Counted from the stretch's first letter, positions 17,099-24,064 are shown. The stretch: DNA of 64,000 bases from Hyphomicrobiales bacterium (GCA_900472575.1 UCIV01000033.1:62001-126000), one strand, 5' to 3'. Notes: generated by a model not told the origin, from the sequence alone. Translations and numbers: made by a program.

Positions 17099-18325
17099 AT
17101 GCAGGAAGGATCGCAGAAGCCACGTCACAAGCTTTATGGAGGCATTGCCGCCTCTGTCGCCCTGCATGTCATCATTGCGGTGGCTCTCTTCGTGCGCCTA
17201 CCTGCCGCCGAGATGCAGCCACCTCAGGAGGAAAGCGTTTCGGTCGAGATCGTACCGCCACCGGAAGAGCAGCCGGACGAGGAAAAGCCCGCGGAGCAGG
17301 AGCAGGCGTTGAACCTGACCATGCCGGAGCAGAAGCCGGAAGAGCAGCAGGCGCCGCCGCCAGAGCCAGAAAACAAGCCCACCGAGGAGGCCAAGGCCGA
17401 GCCGCCTCCACCTCCGCCAGCACCGGAAGAAAAGGTGGAAGCCGAACAGCCGCCACCTGCAGAGCCGCCGCCCCCAATTGAAGAGCAGGCGAACGAGAAG
17501 CCGCCACAGGCGCCGCCATCCGAGCCCGCCCCCGCGGACCAGCCGCAGAACAACGAGCCTCAGGAGGCGAATGGGCGCCCGCTACCGGTTCTTCGCCCCG
17601 TGTTCGAGTTCGGAGAAAACAGCAAGGGATCGGGCGTTTCTACCGACGGCAATGCAGCCGAGGAGGGGGAGGTTGCGAAAGCCGAGGATCGGGATCCCGA
17701 AATCCCGCCAGAGGCAGCCGAAGAGACGAGCGAGGCAGCGGCAAGCGAAGCCGAACCTGAGGCCAAGGCCGAAACCGGGGTAGCTGCGCCGGCGCTGCCG
17801 CAGGATGTTGCGCCGCCTTCTCTTGAAACGGCCCATGCAGATCCGCTCGCAACCAGCGATGACGGCACGATCGAAGGCATCCTTGCCGATATTGCGGCAG
17901 AGCCGGTGGAGAAGCCGCCAGAAAAGGAAAAGCCTGTCGAGGATGAAGCTTCGAAGGCCAAGCCGATGAAGGAGGCCAAGCGCCTGTTCTCGCAGACGGA
18001 TACGTCAGATGCCTCGGCGACGACGGCGATGGCCAATATTCCGCGCGGTGTGCGGGCGAGCCAGCTCTGCACCACGGAATTAAGGGAACAGTTGCGGCAT
18101 GGTTCTCCTGCCTATCAACCGGAAATTCTGCCGTCCTATTCGCTGCCGCAGGGAAACGTTCTCGATATCCGCAGCGCGGCCTTCCGGGCAGGTGCGCAAT
18201 GGTATGACGTGCGTTTTCGCTGCGAGATTGACGACGGCGCGACGAAGGTGGTGTCCTTCGGCCTCGAAGTCGGCGGCGCGGTGCCACATAACCAGTGGAA
18301 GGCTAGGCGGTTTCCCGAGTTCTGA
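17099..18325 (+). CDS. DUF930 protein with TonB-like N-terminus
   Basis: 408 residues. A short cytoplasmic start and one membrane helix (GGIAASVALHVIIAVALFVR) are followed by a long proline/glutamate/alanine-rich, low-complexity stretch (about 40-180), as in the periplasm-spanning part of TonB. The C-terminal 100 residues (IPRGVRASQLCTTELREQL, RAGAQWYDVRFRCEIDDGAT) match DUF930, a family I know only from Rhizobiales. Two conserved-looking cysteines are in that domain. ATG 17099 is chosen as the last methionine before the helix. Function unknown; an envelope-spanning structural or scaffold role is an inference. Confidence 0.8.
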   Translation: MQEGSQKPRHKLYGGIAASVALHVIIAVALFVRLPAAEMQPPQEESVSVEIVPPPEEQPDEEKPAEQEQALNLTMPEQKPEEQQAPPPEPENKPTEEAKAEPPPPPPAPEEKVEAEQPPPAEPPPPIEEQANEKPPQAPPSEPAPADQPQNNEPQEANGRPLPVLRPVFEFGENSKGSGVSTDGNAAEEGEVAKAEDRDPEIPPEAAEETSEAAASEAEPEAKAETGVAAPALPQDVAPPSLETAHADPLATSDDGTIEGILADIAAEPVEKPPEKEKPVEDEASKAKPMKEAKRLFSQTDTSDASATTAMANIPRGVRASQLCTTELREQLRHGSPAYQPEILPSYSLPQGNVLDIRSAAFRAGAQWYDVRFRCEIDDGATKVVSFGLEVGGAVPHNQWKARRFPEF

Positions 18326-18333
18326 TCTACCGC

Positions 18334-18501
18334 TTATCGGGTCTCTGCCTTGTCGAGCATCTGGACCAGTTCGCGGATGACATCCAACGCTTCGTTCAGC
18401 ACAACCAGTATTTCATCCGAGGGGGTTGAATCGAGATTTTCAATTGCATCGGTAAGCTTTGCCACGATGTCCGTGCTGAGTGTTGTTGCGTCTGCTGCCA
18501 T
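18334..18501 (-). CDS. Small acidic helical protein, hypothetical
   Basis: 55 residues starting MAADATTLSTDIVAKLTDAI, with AGAGGG upstream of ATG 18501 as ribosome site. The sequence is leucine/isoleucine-rich in a heptad-like pattern (IVAKLTDAIENL, EILVVLNEALDVIRELVQML) and likely folds as a helical hairpin. I do not recognise a family. It abuts the DUF930 gene tail-to-tail and marks the left edge of the island-like region. Confidence 0.5.
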   Translation of the reverse strand: MAADATTLSTDIVAKLTDAIENLDSTPSDEILVVLNEALDVIRELVQMLDKAETR

Positions 18502-18674
18502 GCCGAACCCTCTGCCTGCTGATTGCAACCGAAGGAAAGTGCCATGCATGGTGCTCAAGTCAATGGTTCCGGCGTCTCATATCGCTTGAAAGCCGTCAGA
18601 AGCATGACGACGAGACAGCAAGGGGTATGGATGGCGTTGATCAGGGCCGCCAGACGTCACAGATGTTGATCGTC

Positions 18675-19140
18675 GCATAAGCAGAGCGCCGACCGCGTCG
18701 ATGACTTCGTTGACGTTTCGGTGGAAGGCGGCTTCGTCGATGACGACCGTACCCTGTAGACCGCGAATATTTTCAGGCCCGGACGAGAGAGCTTCGATGC
18801 GGAAGCCCGATGCAAACCGCATGATGTAGCTCGAAATCGCTTTGGTGGTTCCGTCCTCGCGCATGTCGAAGTAGATGCCGTCCTCTATCGTCAGCATTTC
18901 CGAGACGTTTCTTGCGAAATGGGCACAATGCCTGATGAACTCGCGGCCCTTCGGCTTACTGTCCGGAATGTAGAAGATATTTTGCCCGCCAGCAGAGCGC
19001 TTGGCGGCGGCAATCAGGGTGCAGTCGAGCGCCTCGGCAAAGGTGATGCCGGTGCGTCTGCCTTTTTCGCAAACCTTCAGGGTGCTGTCATCGGCGATCC
19101 AGTCGATCTGATGCTGCATGAGCGCGCCAGCCGCCAGTGG
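18675..19140 (-). pseudogene. Phage terminase large subunit fragment (Mu gp28-like)
   Basis: The minus-strand frame reads LMQHQIDWIADDSTLKVCEK then GRRTGITFAEALDCTLIAAA, a Walker-A-type terminase ATPase segment. About 100 residues later LQGTVVIDEAAFHRNVNEVI supplies the Walker B DEA. This resembles the ATPase half of Mu-like gp28/terminase large subunits. Homology fades after GALLMRRS, so the nuclease half is missing. Upstream the open frame runs on to 19419, but that part is the antisense of the adenine methylase remnant, so the true N-terminus is also lost or joined at about 19140. Bounds are approximate. A prophage relic, not functional. Confidence 0.7.
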
Positions 19141-19557
19141 GTCGAGATTGTCCGGGATCTCGGAACCACGTGGAAGGGCATCCGGCAAGCTGTCGGGGTC
19201 AACCTCGCGCCTCAGCTCGAAGACATTCACGAACGCATGTCCGGCGTTGTGATCGAGAACCTGCCTTGGCGGAAGTTCATCGAACGCTACGATCGGCCGA
19301 GTATGCTGTTTTATCTCGATCCGCCGTATTGGGGTAACGAAGACGACTATGGAAAGGAAGTTTTCGGCCGCGAGGATTCTGCCGAGTTGGCTTACGTCCT
19401 TAGCCGAGTTAAAGGCCACTTCATCCTGTCTTTAAATGCGGTTCAAGGGGTCTTCGAAACGTTCTCAAAGTTTAACTTCGAGGAGGTTGTTTGCACCTAT
19501 TCCGTTTGTGGTAATGGGTCTAGCAAGCGGGTCAAAGAGGTGATTATATCGAGTTAA
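19135..19557 (+). pseudogene. C-terminal fragment of a Dam-type DNA adenine methylase
   Basis: The plus-strand frame ends with LPWRKFIERYDRPSMLFYLD and PPYWGNEDDYGKEVFGREDS. It contains the DPPY catalytic motif of D12-class N6-adenine methyltransferases, then SRVKGHFILSLNAVQGVFET and the normal C-terminus KRVKEVIISS. The SAM-binding FxGxG motif and the whole N-terminal half are missing; sequence upstream of about 19135 is instead the terminase relic on the opposite strand. The gene is therefore truncated at its 5' end by a rearrangement. An open frame reaches back to 18919 but is not methylase-like there. Confidence 0.72.
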
Positions 19558-19590
19558 ATCCAGCAATTCGGTGAAGCATGGGGGAGTTGA

Positions 19591-20814
19591 TTGTTCGAAA
19601 AAATACTGCTCCGAAAAGGCGCATCTGCGCCAGAGATCGACCTTGGCCTCCTCGCGGAGGCCCTGTTATTTTACCAGGACGTTCATATCATAATGGATCC
19701 TGGGACCGCTTTGCATCTCGAGTTTGCGATAGGCTATGCAAACCTCAAGCGATTGGCCGATGATGGACACGCGAGTTTCAGCTTCTTCCGAAGCTTTTTT
19801 GGTGCGTCATCCAGCAAACAAAATGGAATAGCTATAAACACGCTGGTGCAATTTCAGAGTGCCGGCAAGACCCCAAATACAAAGTGGAGCTCAGAAGACG
19901 ATCTTGCATCTGTACTGGCCCGCAAGGGATACGAAACGAAAAAAGCCAATTCTGCTGCAAGGTCAATAATCAAGCTCGCACCTCCAGAGCTTATGAAACT
20001 CTCGGGGAAATCGATCGACGTCATCCAGATGGCAAACGAAGATCTAAGAGATCCGCAGTACATGAACGCTGCTGCCAGGGTCTTTCTGCAGGATAAGACG
20101 GGGCAACAGATACCTCCGAATTGGAACTTCAAGGCTCATGAGATTGGCAAGGGCGAGTTCATTGTAGTGACCAACTACGATTTTCCGCTGCTCTCCGCCC
20201 AATACCAAAAATTGAATCAGCTTCCGGCGAATGAACTGCTAACGCCTTCCTCGGTCCTAGCCGAAGTTCTTGAAGCCCGCGCGGACGTCGTCTTCGCCTC
20301 AAAATACATGGCGGAGAGCGTTACTACCCCGACACGCTCAGCGATCATACAGAACAAATTCGAGCTGATCGGAAATCTCAGGCGTCAACACAGCCAGGCA
20401 GATATAGAGCTTTTCCAAGAGATACATCTGAATGGGAATTCACTTCGCACCGCTATCAACAGTGGTCAACGGACGTTTGAGGAGTTCCTAGACCTCCTCG
20501 ATAAAACCCGGAAGTTCAAGAGCTGGCTTAAGGGTGTGAAGCCTGAGGCCGGGCTTTTGAAAGAATACCACGACGCCGTCATTCGAGAGACTTGGCTTGA
20601 GCGCCTTCCCAACAAAAGTAGCCGGTTTACGGTGATGACAGGCGCTGGTGCGATCATTGACTACTTTGTTACCGGCGGTGCTGCGACGGTGGGCGCGCTT
20701 GCTCTAGGTGCGGCGGACACGTTCCTAGTAGATCGAATGCTTAAAGGATGGCGCCCTAACCAATTTGTTGAAAAAAATCTAACGCCATTCCTTCAAAGCG
20801 AAAACGGCCATTAG
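19591..20814 (+). CDS. Unrecognised 407-residue protein, candidate island cargo
   Basis: The gene starts at TTG 19591 (MFEKILLRKG), 5 bases after a GGGGAG ribosome site; the ATG at 19578 is in another frame. I do not recognise a named family. Visible features: an N-terminal LLAEALLFYQDVHIIMDPGT stretch, a helix-rich centre with many Lys/Glu, and one glycine/alanine-rich hydrophobic segment near residues 355-385 (GAIIDYFVTGGAATVGALAL), possibly membrane-inserting. The tail is polar. Base composition looks lower in G+C than the housekeeping genes to its left. It lies 33 bases after the methylase remnant, between phage relics and the methyltransferase unit. A defence or phage-related role is only a guess from location. 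Confidence 0.65.
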   Translation: MFEKILLRKGASAPEIDLGLLAEALLFYQDVHIIMDPGTALHLEFAIGYANLKRLADDGHASFSFFRSFFGASSSKQNGIAINTLVQFQSAGKTPNTKWSSEDDLASVLARKGYETKKANSAARSIIKLAPPELMKLSGKSIDVIQMANEDLRDPQYMNAAARVFLQDKTGQQIPPNWNFKAHEIGKGEFIVVTNYDFPLLSAQYQKLNQLPANELLTPSSVLAEVLEARADVVFASKYMAESVTTPTRSAIIQNKFELIGNLRRQHSQADIELFQEIHLNGNSLRTAINSGQRTFEEFLDLLDKTRKFKSWLKGVKPEAGLLKEYHDAVIRETWLERLPNKSSRFTVMTGAGAIIDYFVTGGAATVGALALGAADTFLVDRMLKGWRPNQFVEKNLTPFLQSENGH

Positions 20815-21018
20815 AGCTAGTCTTGCCGGTTCTCGGCCGAATCAAAAAAGCAAATATCGGCTCTTTGGCACCTAAATTGGAAAACAGAAAATTCCGAAAC
20901 CTCGTGTCAAAAATCCGAAAAGGCGCGTCCGGATACATCCGGCTACAAGCAACGCCGGAAAAAAGGGTGGCTAACCTTGCCAGTTAATTGGAGCGCAAGT
21001 CATTGAAATGATATGAGA

Positions 21019-21035
21019 ATTGGTGGGCCCGGAGG
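21019..21035 (+). repeat. Left attachment-like repeat (copy of tRNA-Ile 3' end)
   Basis: ATTGGTGGGCCCGGAGG is identical over 17 bases to 22440-22456, which covers the CCA end and acceptor stem of the tRNA-Ile(CAT) gene. Sequence diverges on both sides. This is what a tyrosine recombinase leaves at the distal end of an element inserted at a tRNA 3' end. Confidence 0.75.
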
Positions 21036-21095
21036 AACCGGGAAATTACCGTTAAGTATCTGTAATTATTGTTATTTTCTCGGTCTGGTTGGGCG

Positions 21096-21119
21096 TGATG
21101 CCAACACTGATGCCAACAC
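21096..21119 (+). repeat. Tandem 12-bp repeat, candidate integrase arm sites (left)
   Basis: TGATGCCAACAC occurs twice with no gap, 60 bases inside the left 17-bp repeat. The core TGCCAACA reappears twice, again at a 12-bp period, near the right end (22312-22334). Paired short direct repeats near both ends of an element resemble arm-type integrase binding sites. Confidence 0.5.
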
Positions 21120-21152
21120 TTTTTTGGGATTTTCTGGGATTTCTGTGGACGA

Positions 21153-22010
21153 TCAGCTCAAAATGAACGCCCGCCACGTATTCCAGTCTGCGTCATCCTC
21201 ATAGTTGTCGTTCGCTGCTATCGGACAAGATTCCGAATGCTGCTTGTACCACTCTTGGAACCTGTCCATTGCCAAGGGCTCTAAGTCTGTCCACCCTTGC
21301 GGCCACCCCATCAACCACTCTACCCACACCGGGTTCAATGGGCCAGCCGCCAACTCCGGCATCTCTCGACGGACCCAGTTTTTGGACCCTCCCCATTCTC
21401 GCATGGTGCCGCCCCAATTGGGGCTGCCTGCGTTCGGTGTCGGCCACATTCGCGCAGCCACGGCTAGTCCCCAACCGGCTTTCTTGCTCGCTCCTGGTCG
21501 GTTGTTGTTCCCAAACACTGTTGGCGTTGGCCACAACCCAGACCCGGTCGCGTTTATGGGGCGCGCCAGTGTCTGCTGCGCCCACAACGCACCATTTCGC
21601 GTCATACCCCATTTCGGCAAGGTCACCGAGGACCACGGCAAGTCCTCGCTTGATGAGCAGCGGGCTGTTTTCCACGAAGACGTATCGGGGTCGTACCTCA
21701 CCGACAATTCGCGCCATGTGCTTCCACAGGCCGGATCGCTCGCCGTCGATTCCGGCTCCCTTGCCTGCTGCACTGATGTCCTGGCAGGGAAACCCTCCAG
21801 AAACCACGTCAACACGTCCGCGCCATGGCGTTCCGTCAAAGGTGCAAACGTCATCCCAAATCGGGAAAGGCGGGAGAAGTCCGTCATTTTGTCGGGCGGC
21901 AAGAACAGCGGCGGCGTAGGGTTCTCGTTCGACGGCACAGATGGTGCGCCAACCAAGCAGGTGTCCTCCGAGAATGCCTCCACCAGCGCCCGCGAAAAGA
22001 GCCAGCTCAT
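21153..22010 (-). CDS. 285-codon ORF nested in another frame of the methyltransferase gene
   Basis: Same strand as the methyltransferase, shifted frame. It opens at ATG 22010 (MSWLFSRALVEAFSEDT), four bases after the methylase ATG and 8 bases after the shared GGAGG, a better spacing than the methylase start has. It ends 46 bases beyond the methylase stop with ESCPIAANDNYEDDADWNTW. It contains WPTPTVFGNNN, WPTPNAGSPN and LNPVWVEWLMGWPQGWTDLE, a pattern I recall from phage protein entries (unverified). Hand counts on two 60-base blocks show the methylase frame with the usual low G+C second position, while this frame has its lowest G+C at position one. The methylase is thus the main coding frame. 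Expression of this ORF is unproven. Confidence 0.35.
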   Translation of the reverse strand: MSWLFSRALVEAFSEDTCLVGAPSVPSNENPTPPLFLPPDKMTDFSRLSRFGMTFAPLTERHGADVLTWFLEGFPARTSVQQAREPESTASDPACGSTWRELSVRYDPDTSSWKTARCSSSEDLPWSSVTLPKWGMTRNGALWAQQTLARPINATGSGLWPTPTVFGNNNRPGASKKAGWGLAVAARMWPTPNAGSPNWGGTMREWGGSKNWVRREMPELAAGPLNPVWVEWLMGWPQGWTDLEPLAMDRFQEWYKQHSESCPIAANDNYEDDADWNTWRAFILS

Positions 22011-22014
22011 TCAT
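21199..22014 (-). CDS. C5-cytosine DNA methyltransferase, phage type
   Basis: 271 residues, short for the family. Motifs in order: I, MNELALFAGAGGGILGG (SAM binding); IV, GGFPCQDIS with catalytic Cys; VI, FVENSPLL; VIII, PHKRDRVWVVAN; and a C-terminal LRALGNGQVPRVVQAAF (motifs IX-X). The target-recognition region between VIII and IX is short (about 60 residues). No restriction endonuclease is adjacent, so it is a solitary methylase, typical of prophage anti-restriction. Start ATG 22014 lies 4 bases after GGAGG. The gene fills a 1.4 kb unit flanked by tRNA-derived repeats. A second long frame overlaps it on the same strand. Confidence 0.88.
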   Translation of the reverse strand: MNELALFAGAGGGILGGHLLGWRTICAVEREPYAAAVLAARQNDGLLPPFPIWDDVCTFDGTPWRGRVDVVSGGFPCQDISAAGKGAGIDGERSGLWKHMARIVGEVRPRYVFVENSPLLIKRGLAVVLGDLAEMGYDAKWCVVGAADTGAPHKRDRVWVVANANSVWEQQPTRSEQESRLGTSRGCANVADTERRQPQLGRHHARMGRVQKLGPSRDAGVGGWPIEPGVGRVVDGVAARVDRLRALGNGQVPRVVQAAFGILSDSSERQL

Positions 22015-22158
22015 GGCACCTCCAGGCAGAGGTGCAGTGTTCATTTCCAATGGAATTGTATGTCCGGCGCATGACCTTTCCTGTCGATGGATGTTGCGCC
22101 GATTCTACTACACCGGAAGTAGCTTGTTCTACTAATCGTTGAATATAGATTGCGTCAC
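22007..22158 (-). CDS. Possible 50-codon leader ORF upstream of the methyltransferase
   Basis: A frame from GTG 22158 (SDAIYIQRLVEQ...) ends at the TGA at 22009-22007, a few bases inside the methyltransferase start. The stop-start overlap would allow translational coupling. No good ribosome site precedes the GTG and I recognise no family, so this is tentative. Confidence 0.2.
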
Positions 22159-22189
22159 TTACAGTTGAATCGACAGTATGGGTCCGGTC

Positions 22190-22224
22190 GTGGGACTCGA
22201 ACCCGCAACGGGTGGGACTCGAAC
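22190..22224 (+). repeat. Duplicated tRNA T-arm-like fragment
   Basis: GTGGGACTCGAAC occurs at 22190-22202 and 22212-22224. The first copy continues CCGCAAC and resembles the complement of a tRNA T-arm (GTTCGAGTCCC), similar to the same part of the tRNA-Ile gene 250 bases away. No cloverleaf can be built around it. It is probably a decayed att or tRNA fragment. Confidence 0.45.
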
Positions 22225-22311
22225 GAAGTGAGAAAAAGCGAATCAGTTCAAGCACTTGATTCAATGGTGGGAATCGCCAGTTTGTTGGCATCGGCACACG
22301 AGTGATATTTT

Positions 22312-22334
22312 GGTGCCAACAACGGTGCCAACAA
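22312..22334 (+). repeat. Tandem repeat, candidate integrase arm sites (right)
   Basis: GGTGCCAACAA occurs at 22312-22322 and 22324-22334, a 12-bp period, matching the core of the left pair at 21096-21119. A further inverted copy of the core (TGTTGGCA) lies near 22283. The pair is about 105 bases inside the right 17-bp repeat. Confidence 0.5.
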
Positions 22335-22439
22335 ATTGCAGCGCTGGGCCGTCCAGACGTGTCCCATGTAGTCCAAAGAACCCTGGAAACGCTAGGGTGT
22401 CAGGGACGGCTATGGACGGTATGGGACGTCTATGGACGG

Positions 22440-22456
22440 ATTGGTGGGCCCGGAGG
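22440..22456 (+). repeat. Right attachment-like repeat within tRNA-Ile
   Basis: ATTGGTGGGCCCGGAGG, identical to 21019-21035. On the minus strand it is the 3' end of the tRNA gene (acceptor stem and CCA). Confidence 0.75.
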
Positions 22457-22517
22457 GACTCGAACCCCCAACCAAGCGGTTATGAGCCGCCGGCTCTAAC
22501 CATTGAGCTACAGGCCC
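22442..22517 (-). tRNA. tRNA-Ile with CAT anticodon (lysidine-type, Ile2)
   Basis: A 76-base cloverleaf read on the minus strand: acceptor stem GGGCCTG / CGGGCCC with discriminator A and an encoded CCA; D-arm GCTC / GAGC; anticodon stem GGCGG / CCGCT with loop CTCATAA; T-arm GGGGG TTCGAGT CCCTC. The anticodon is CAT. The CGGCTCATAACCGC arm and the neighbouring bases match tRNA-Ile2, whose C34 is changed to lysidine by TilS to read AUA, rather than initiator or elongator tRNA-Met. Its 3' end is duplicated at 21019. Confidence 0.9.
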
Positions 22518-22733
22518 TGCCGGTGAGGGCAGTGGTTCGACGCAATGGTTCGTCTCACCTTGGTGCCCGCTCTAACGCAATTCTTCACCGGTCACAAGCG
22601 GTTGCCGCAATAGCTTCACAATGAACCTGCAGGTATGGTTCTGTAATGTCAACGAATTGCCTCGTTCCCATCACTTTCAGCCTGCTGCAGGCTGGGTGGG
22701 TCGAAATCTAGAGAAGAACACAAGGAAGAACCG

Positions 22734-23477
22734 ATGAAGCCTTTCACCCGTTTTGCTTATGCCGCACTCCTCGTGCCCATGGTGCTTTCCGGTCCCTTGT
22801 CCAGTAGCGTTTTGGCTCAGGAAAGCAAACCGCGCGAAGCTCAGATCAACGTATCAGGCGAGGGGGAGACCGCCGTCGCTCCCGATATGGCCATCCTTTC
22901 CCTGACCGTGCTGCAGCAGGCTGAGACCGCCGAAGCGGCCCTCACTGCCAACAATGCCGCCATGCGCAATGTAGTCGGTGCACTGCGTGAACGCGGGGTC
23001 GAGGAAAAAGATATCCAGACAAGCCAGTTCCAGATTTTTCCACGCCACGAGCAGACGGATGCAAAAGATGGAAACTCGGATCCCGGCAAGATCGTCGGGT
23101 ATCAGGTCAGCAACGCCCTGACCGTTCGGGTGCGTGATCTCTCAAAACTCGGGGCGCTCCTTGATCAGTCGGTCAAGCTGGGCGTCAATGAAGGAGGGCA
23201 GATCAGCTTCACCAATGATAATCCCGAAGCTGCTTTGACCGAGGCTCGCAAGAAAGCCGTCGCTCAGGCACTTGCCAAGGCAAAGACTTTGACGGAGGCC
23301 GCAGGTGTCAAGCGTGGCCGTATCATCGAGATGAGCGAAAATTCGGTGCGTCCTATGGCGCAGCCTATGATGCGGATGGCGATGGCAAAGGAAATGGCCG
23401 GGGATTCCGTTCCTGTAGCAGCCGGAGAAAGCACCTATACGGTAACTGTCAATGTGACCTTCGCCTTGCAGCAGTAA
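22734..23477 (+). CDS. SIMPL-domain (DUF541) periplasmic protein
   Basis: 247 residues with an N-terminal signal peptide (FAYAALLVPMVLSGPLSSSVLAQE, likely cleaved after VLA). INVSGEGETAVAPDMAILSL is the typical opening of SIMPL proteins (BP26/OMP28-like), followed by GVEEKDIQTSQFQI, GYQVSNALTVRVRDLSKLG and ARKKAVAQALAKAKTLTEAA. The C-terminus ends with the usual VTVNVTFALQ strand. These proteins form ring-like oligomers in the periplasm of unclear function. ATG 22734 follows AAGGAAG. A strong terminator follows. Confidence 0.88.
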   Translation: MKPFTRFAYAALLVPMVLSGPLSSSVLAQESKPREAQINVSGEGETAVAPDMAILSLTVLQQAETAEAALTANNAAMRNVVGALRERGVEEKDIQTSQFQIFPRHEQTDAKDGNSDPGKIVGYQVSNALTVRVRDLSKLGALLDQSVKLGVNEGGQISFTNDNPEAALTEARKKAVAQALAKAKTLTEAAGVKRGRIIEMSENSVRPMAQPMMRMAMAKEMAGDSVPVAAGESTYTVTVNVTFALQQ

Positions 23478-23516
23478 GCTGACTGAAGGTCGCATGTCCC
23501 CCCCCAAAAAGAAAAA

Positions 23517-23545
23517 GCCCGGTCGCACATGCGGCCGGGCTTTTT
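23517..23545 (+). terminator. Rho-independent terminator after the SIMPL gene
   Basis: GCCCGGTCGC, loop ACAT, GCGGCCGGGC, then TTTTTGG. One G-T pair in a 10-bp stem. A-rich sequence on the left (AAAAAGAAAAA) may also let it act for the convergent small gene at 23577. Confidence 0.82.
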
Positions 23546-23576
23546 GGTTTTGCAGATCACGGTTCGGGCTGATGCC

Positions 23577-23930
23577 CTAGCGGCGAATTACAGGGCATCC
23601 GCGTTCGTTGGCGAAGACCACGCGGTCACGGCCATGCCGGTCGCGACCCACGACGACGATGGCGCGGCGGGAGGCATCGACAATCCGGGCGCGCCGCAGC
23701 CCCATGCGCTCGGCCTTATCGAGCGCACGCCCTGGGGAGCAGCCGGGGCGGTCATGATGGCGGCGCCAATCGCGGCCCCGATCGTCATGTCTTTCGTAAT
23801 ATTGCACGTATATGCCGTTTCCGTTGGGGCCGAAGCCTCGTTCGGAGGCGGCCGCTGTGGACGCGGTGGCGGAAATACCGCTCAGGGCGACGATTGCGGC
23901 AAGTCCGATCCTGGTGAGCAAACTGGTCAT
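23577..23930 (-). CDS. Small secreted basic protein, hypothetical
   Basis: 117 residues with a clear signal peptide (TRIGLAAIVALSGISATASTAAA). The mature part is short, rich in Arg, His, Asp and Tyr (YYERHDDRGRDWRRHHDRPG), then GCSPGRALDKAERMGLRRAR and a C-terminal CP motif, giving two cysteines that could pair. This composition is common for exported rhizobial proteins of unknown function. Start ATG 23930 follows GGAGG with 7-base spacing. Convergent with the SIMPL gene. Confidence 0.65.
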   Translation of the reverse strand: MTSLLTRIGLAAIVALSGISATASTAAASERGFGPNGNGIYVQYYERHDDRGRDWRRHHDRPGCSPGRALDKAERMGLRRARIVDASRRAIVVVGRDRHGRDRVVFANERGCPVIRR

Positions 23931-24064
23931 GGGAGATCCTCCGGTTGCAGCCTTTTTTCTTTTCGCCATGTCAGGCGATGACCGGATATTATGTCTCAAA
24001 GCCTGAACGCATCCCCAAGGGTACGTTCAGGCTGGGTTCAGCGCGGCAACGGGTGATCCGGGTG

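Larger units (their letters stand above)
20815..21152. other. Intergenic region with left attachment-like repeat
   Basis: No supported gene. It is A+T-richer than average. It holds the left copy of the 17-bp repeat (21019-21035) and a tandem 12-bp repeat (21096-21119), described separately. Confidence 0.5.

Noticed and set aside
21205..22074. 289-codon plus-strand frame across the methyltransferase gene
   Set aside because: Runs antisense to a clear methyltransferase, has no ribosome site and no recognisable motif. The same-strand nested frame is kept as a finding because of its start position and protein-like pattern.
22187..22224. A second tRNA gene at the T-arm-like sequence
   Set aside because: No acceptor, D or anticodon arms can be drawn around it; only a duplicated fragment remains.
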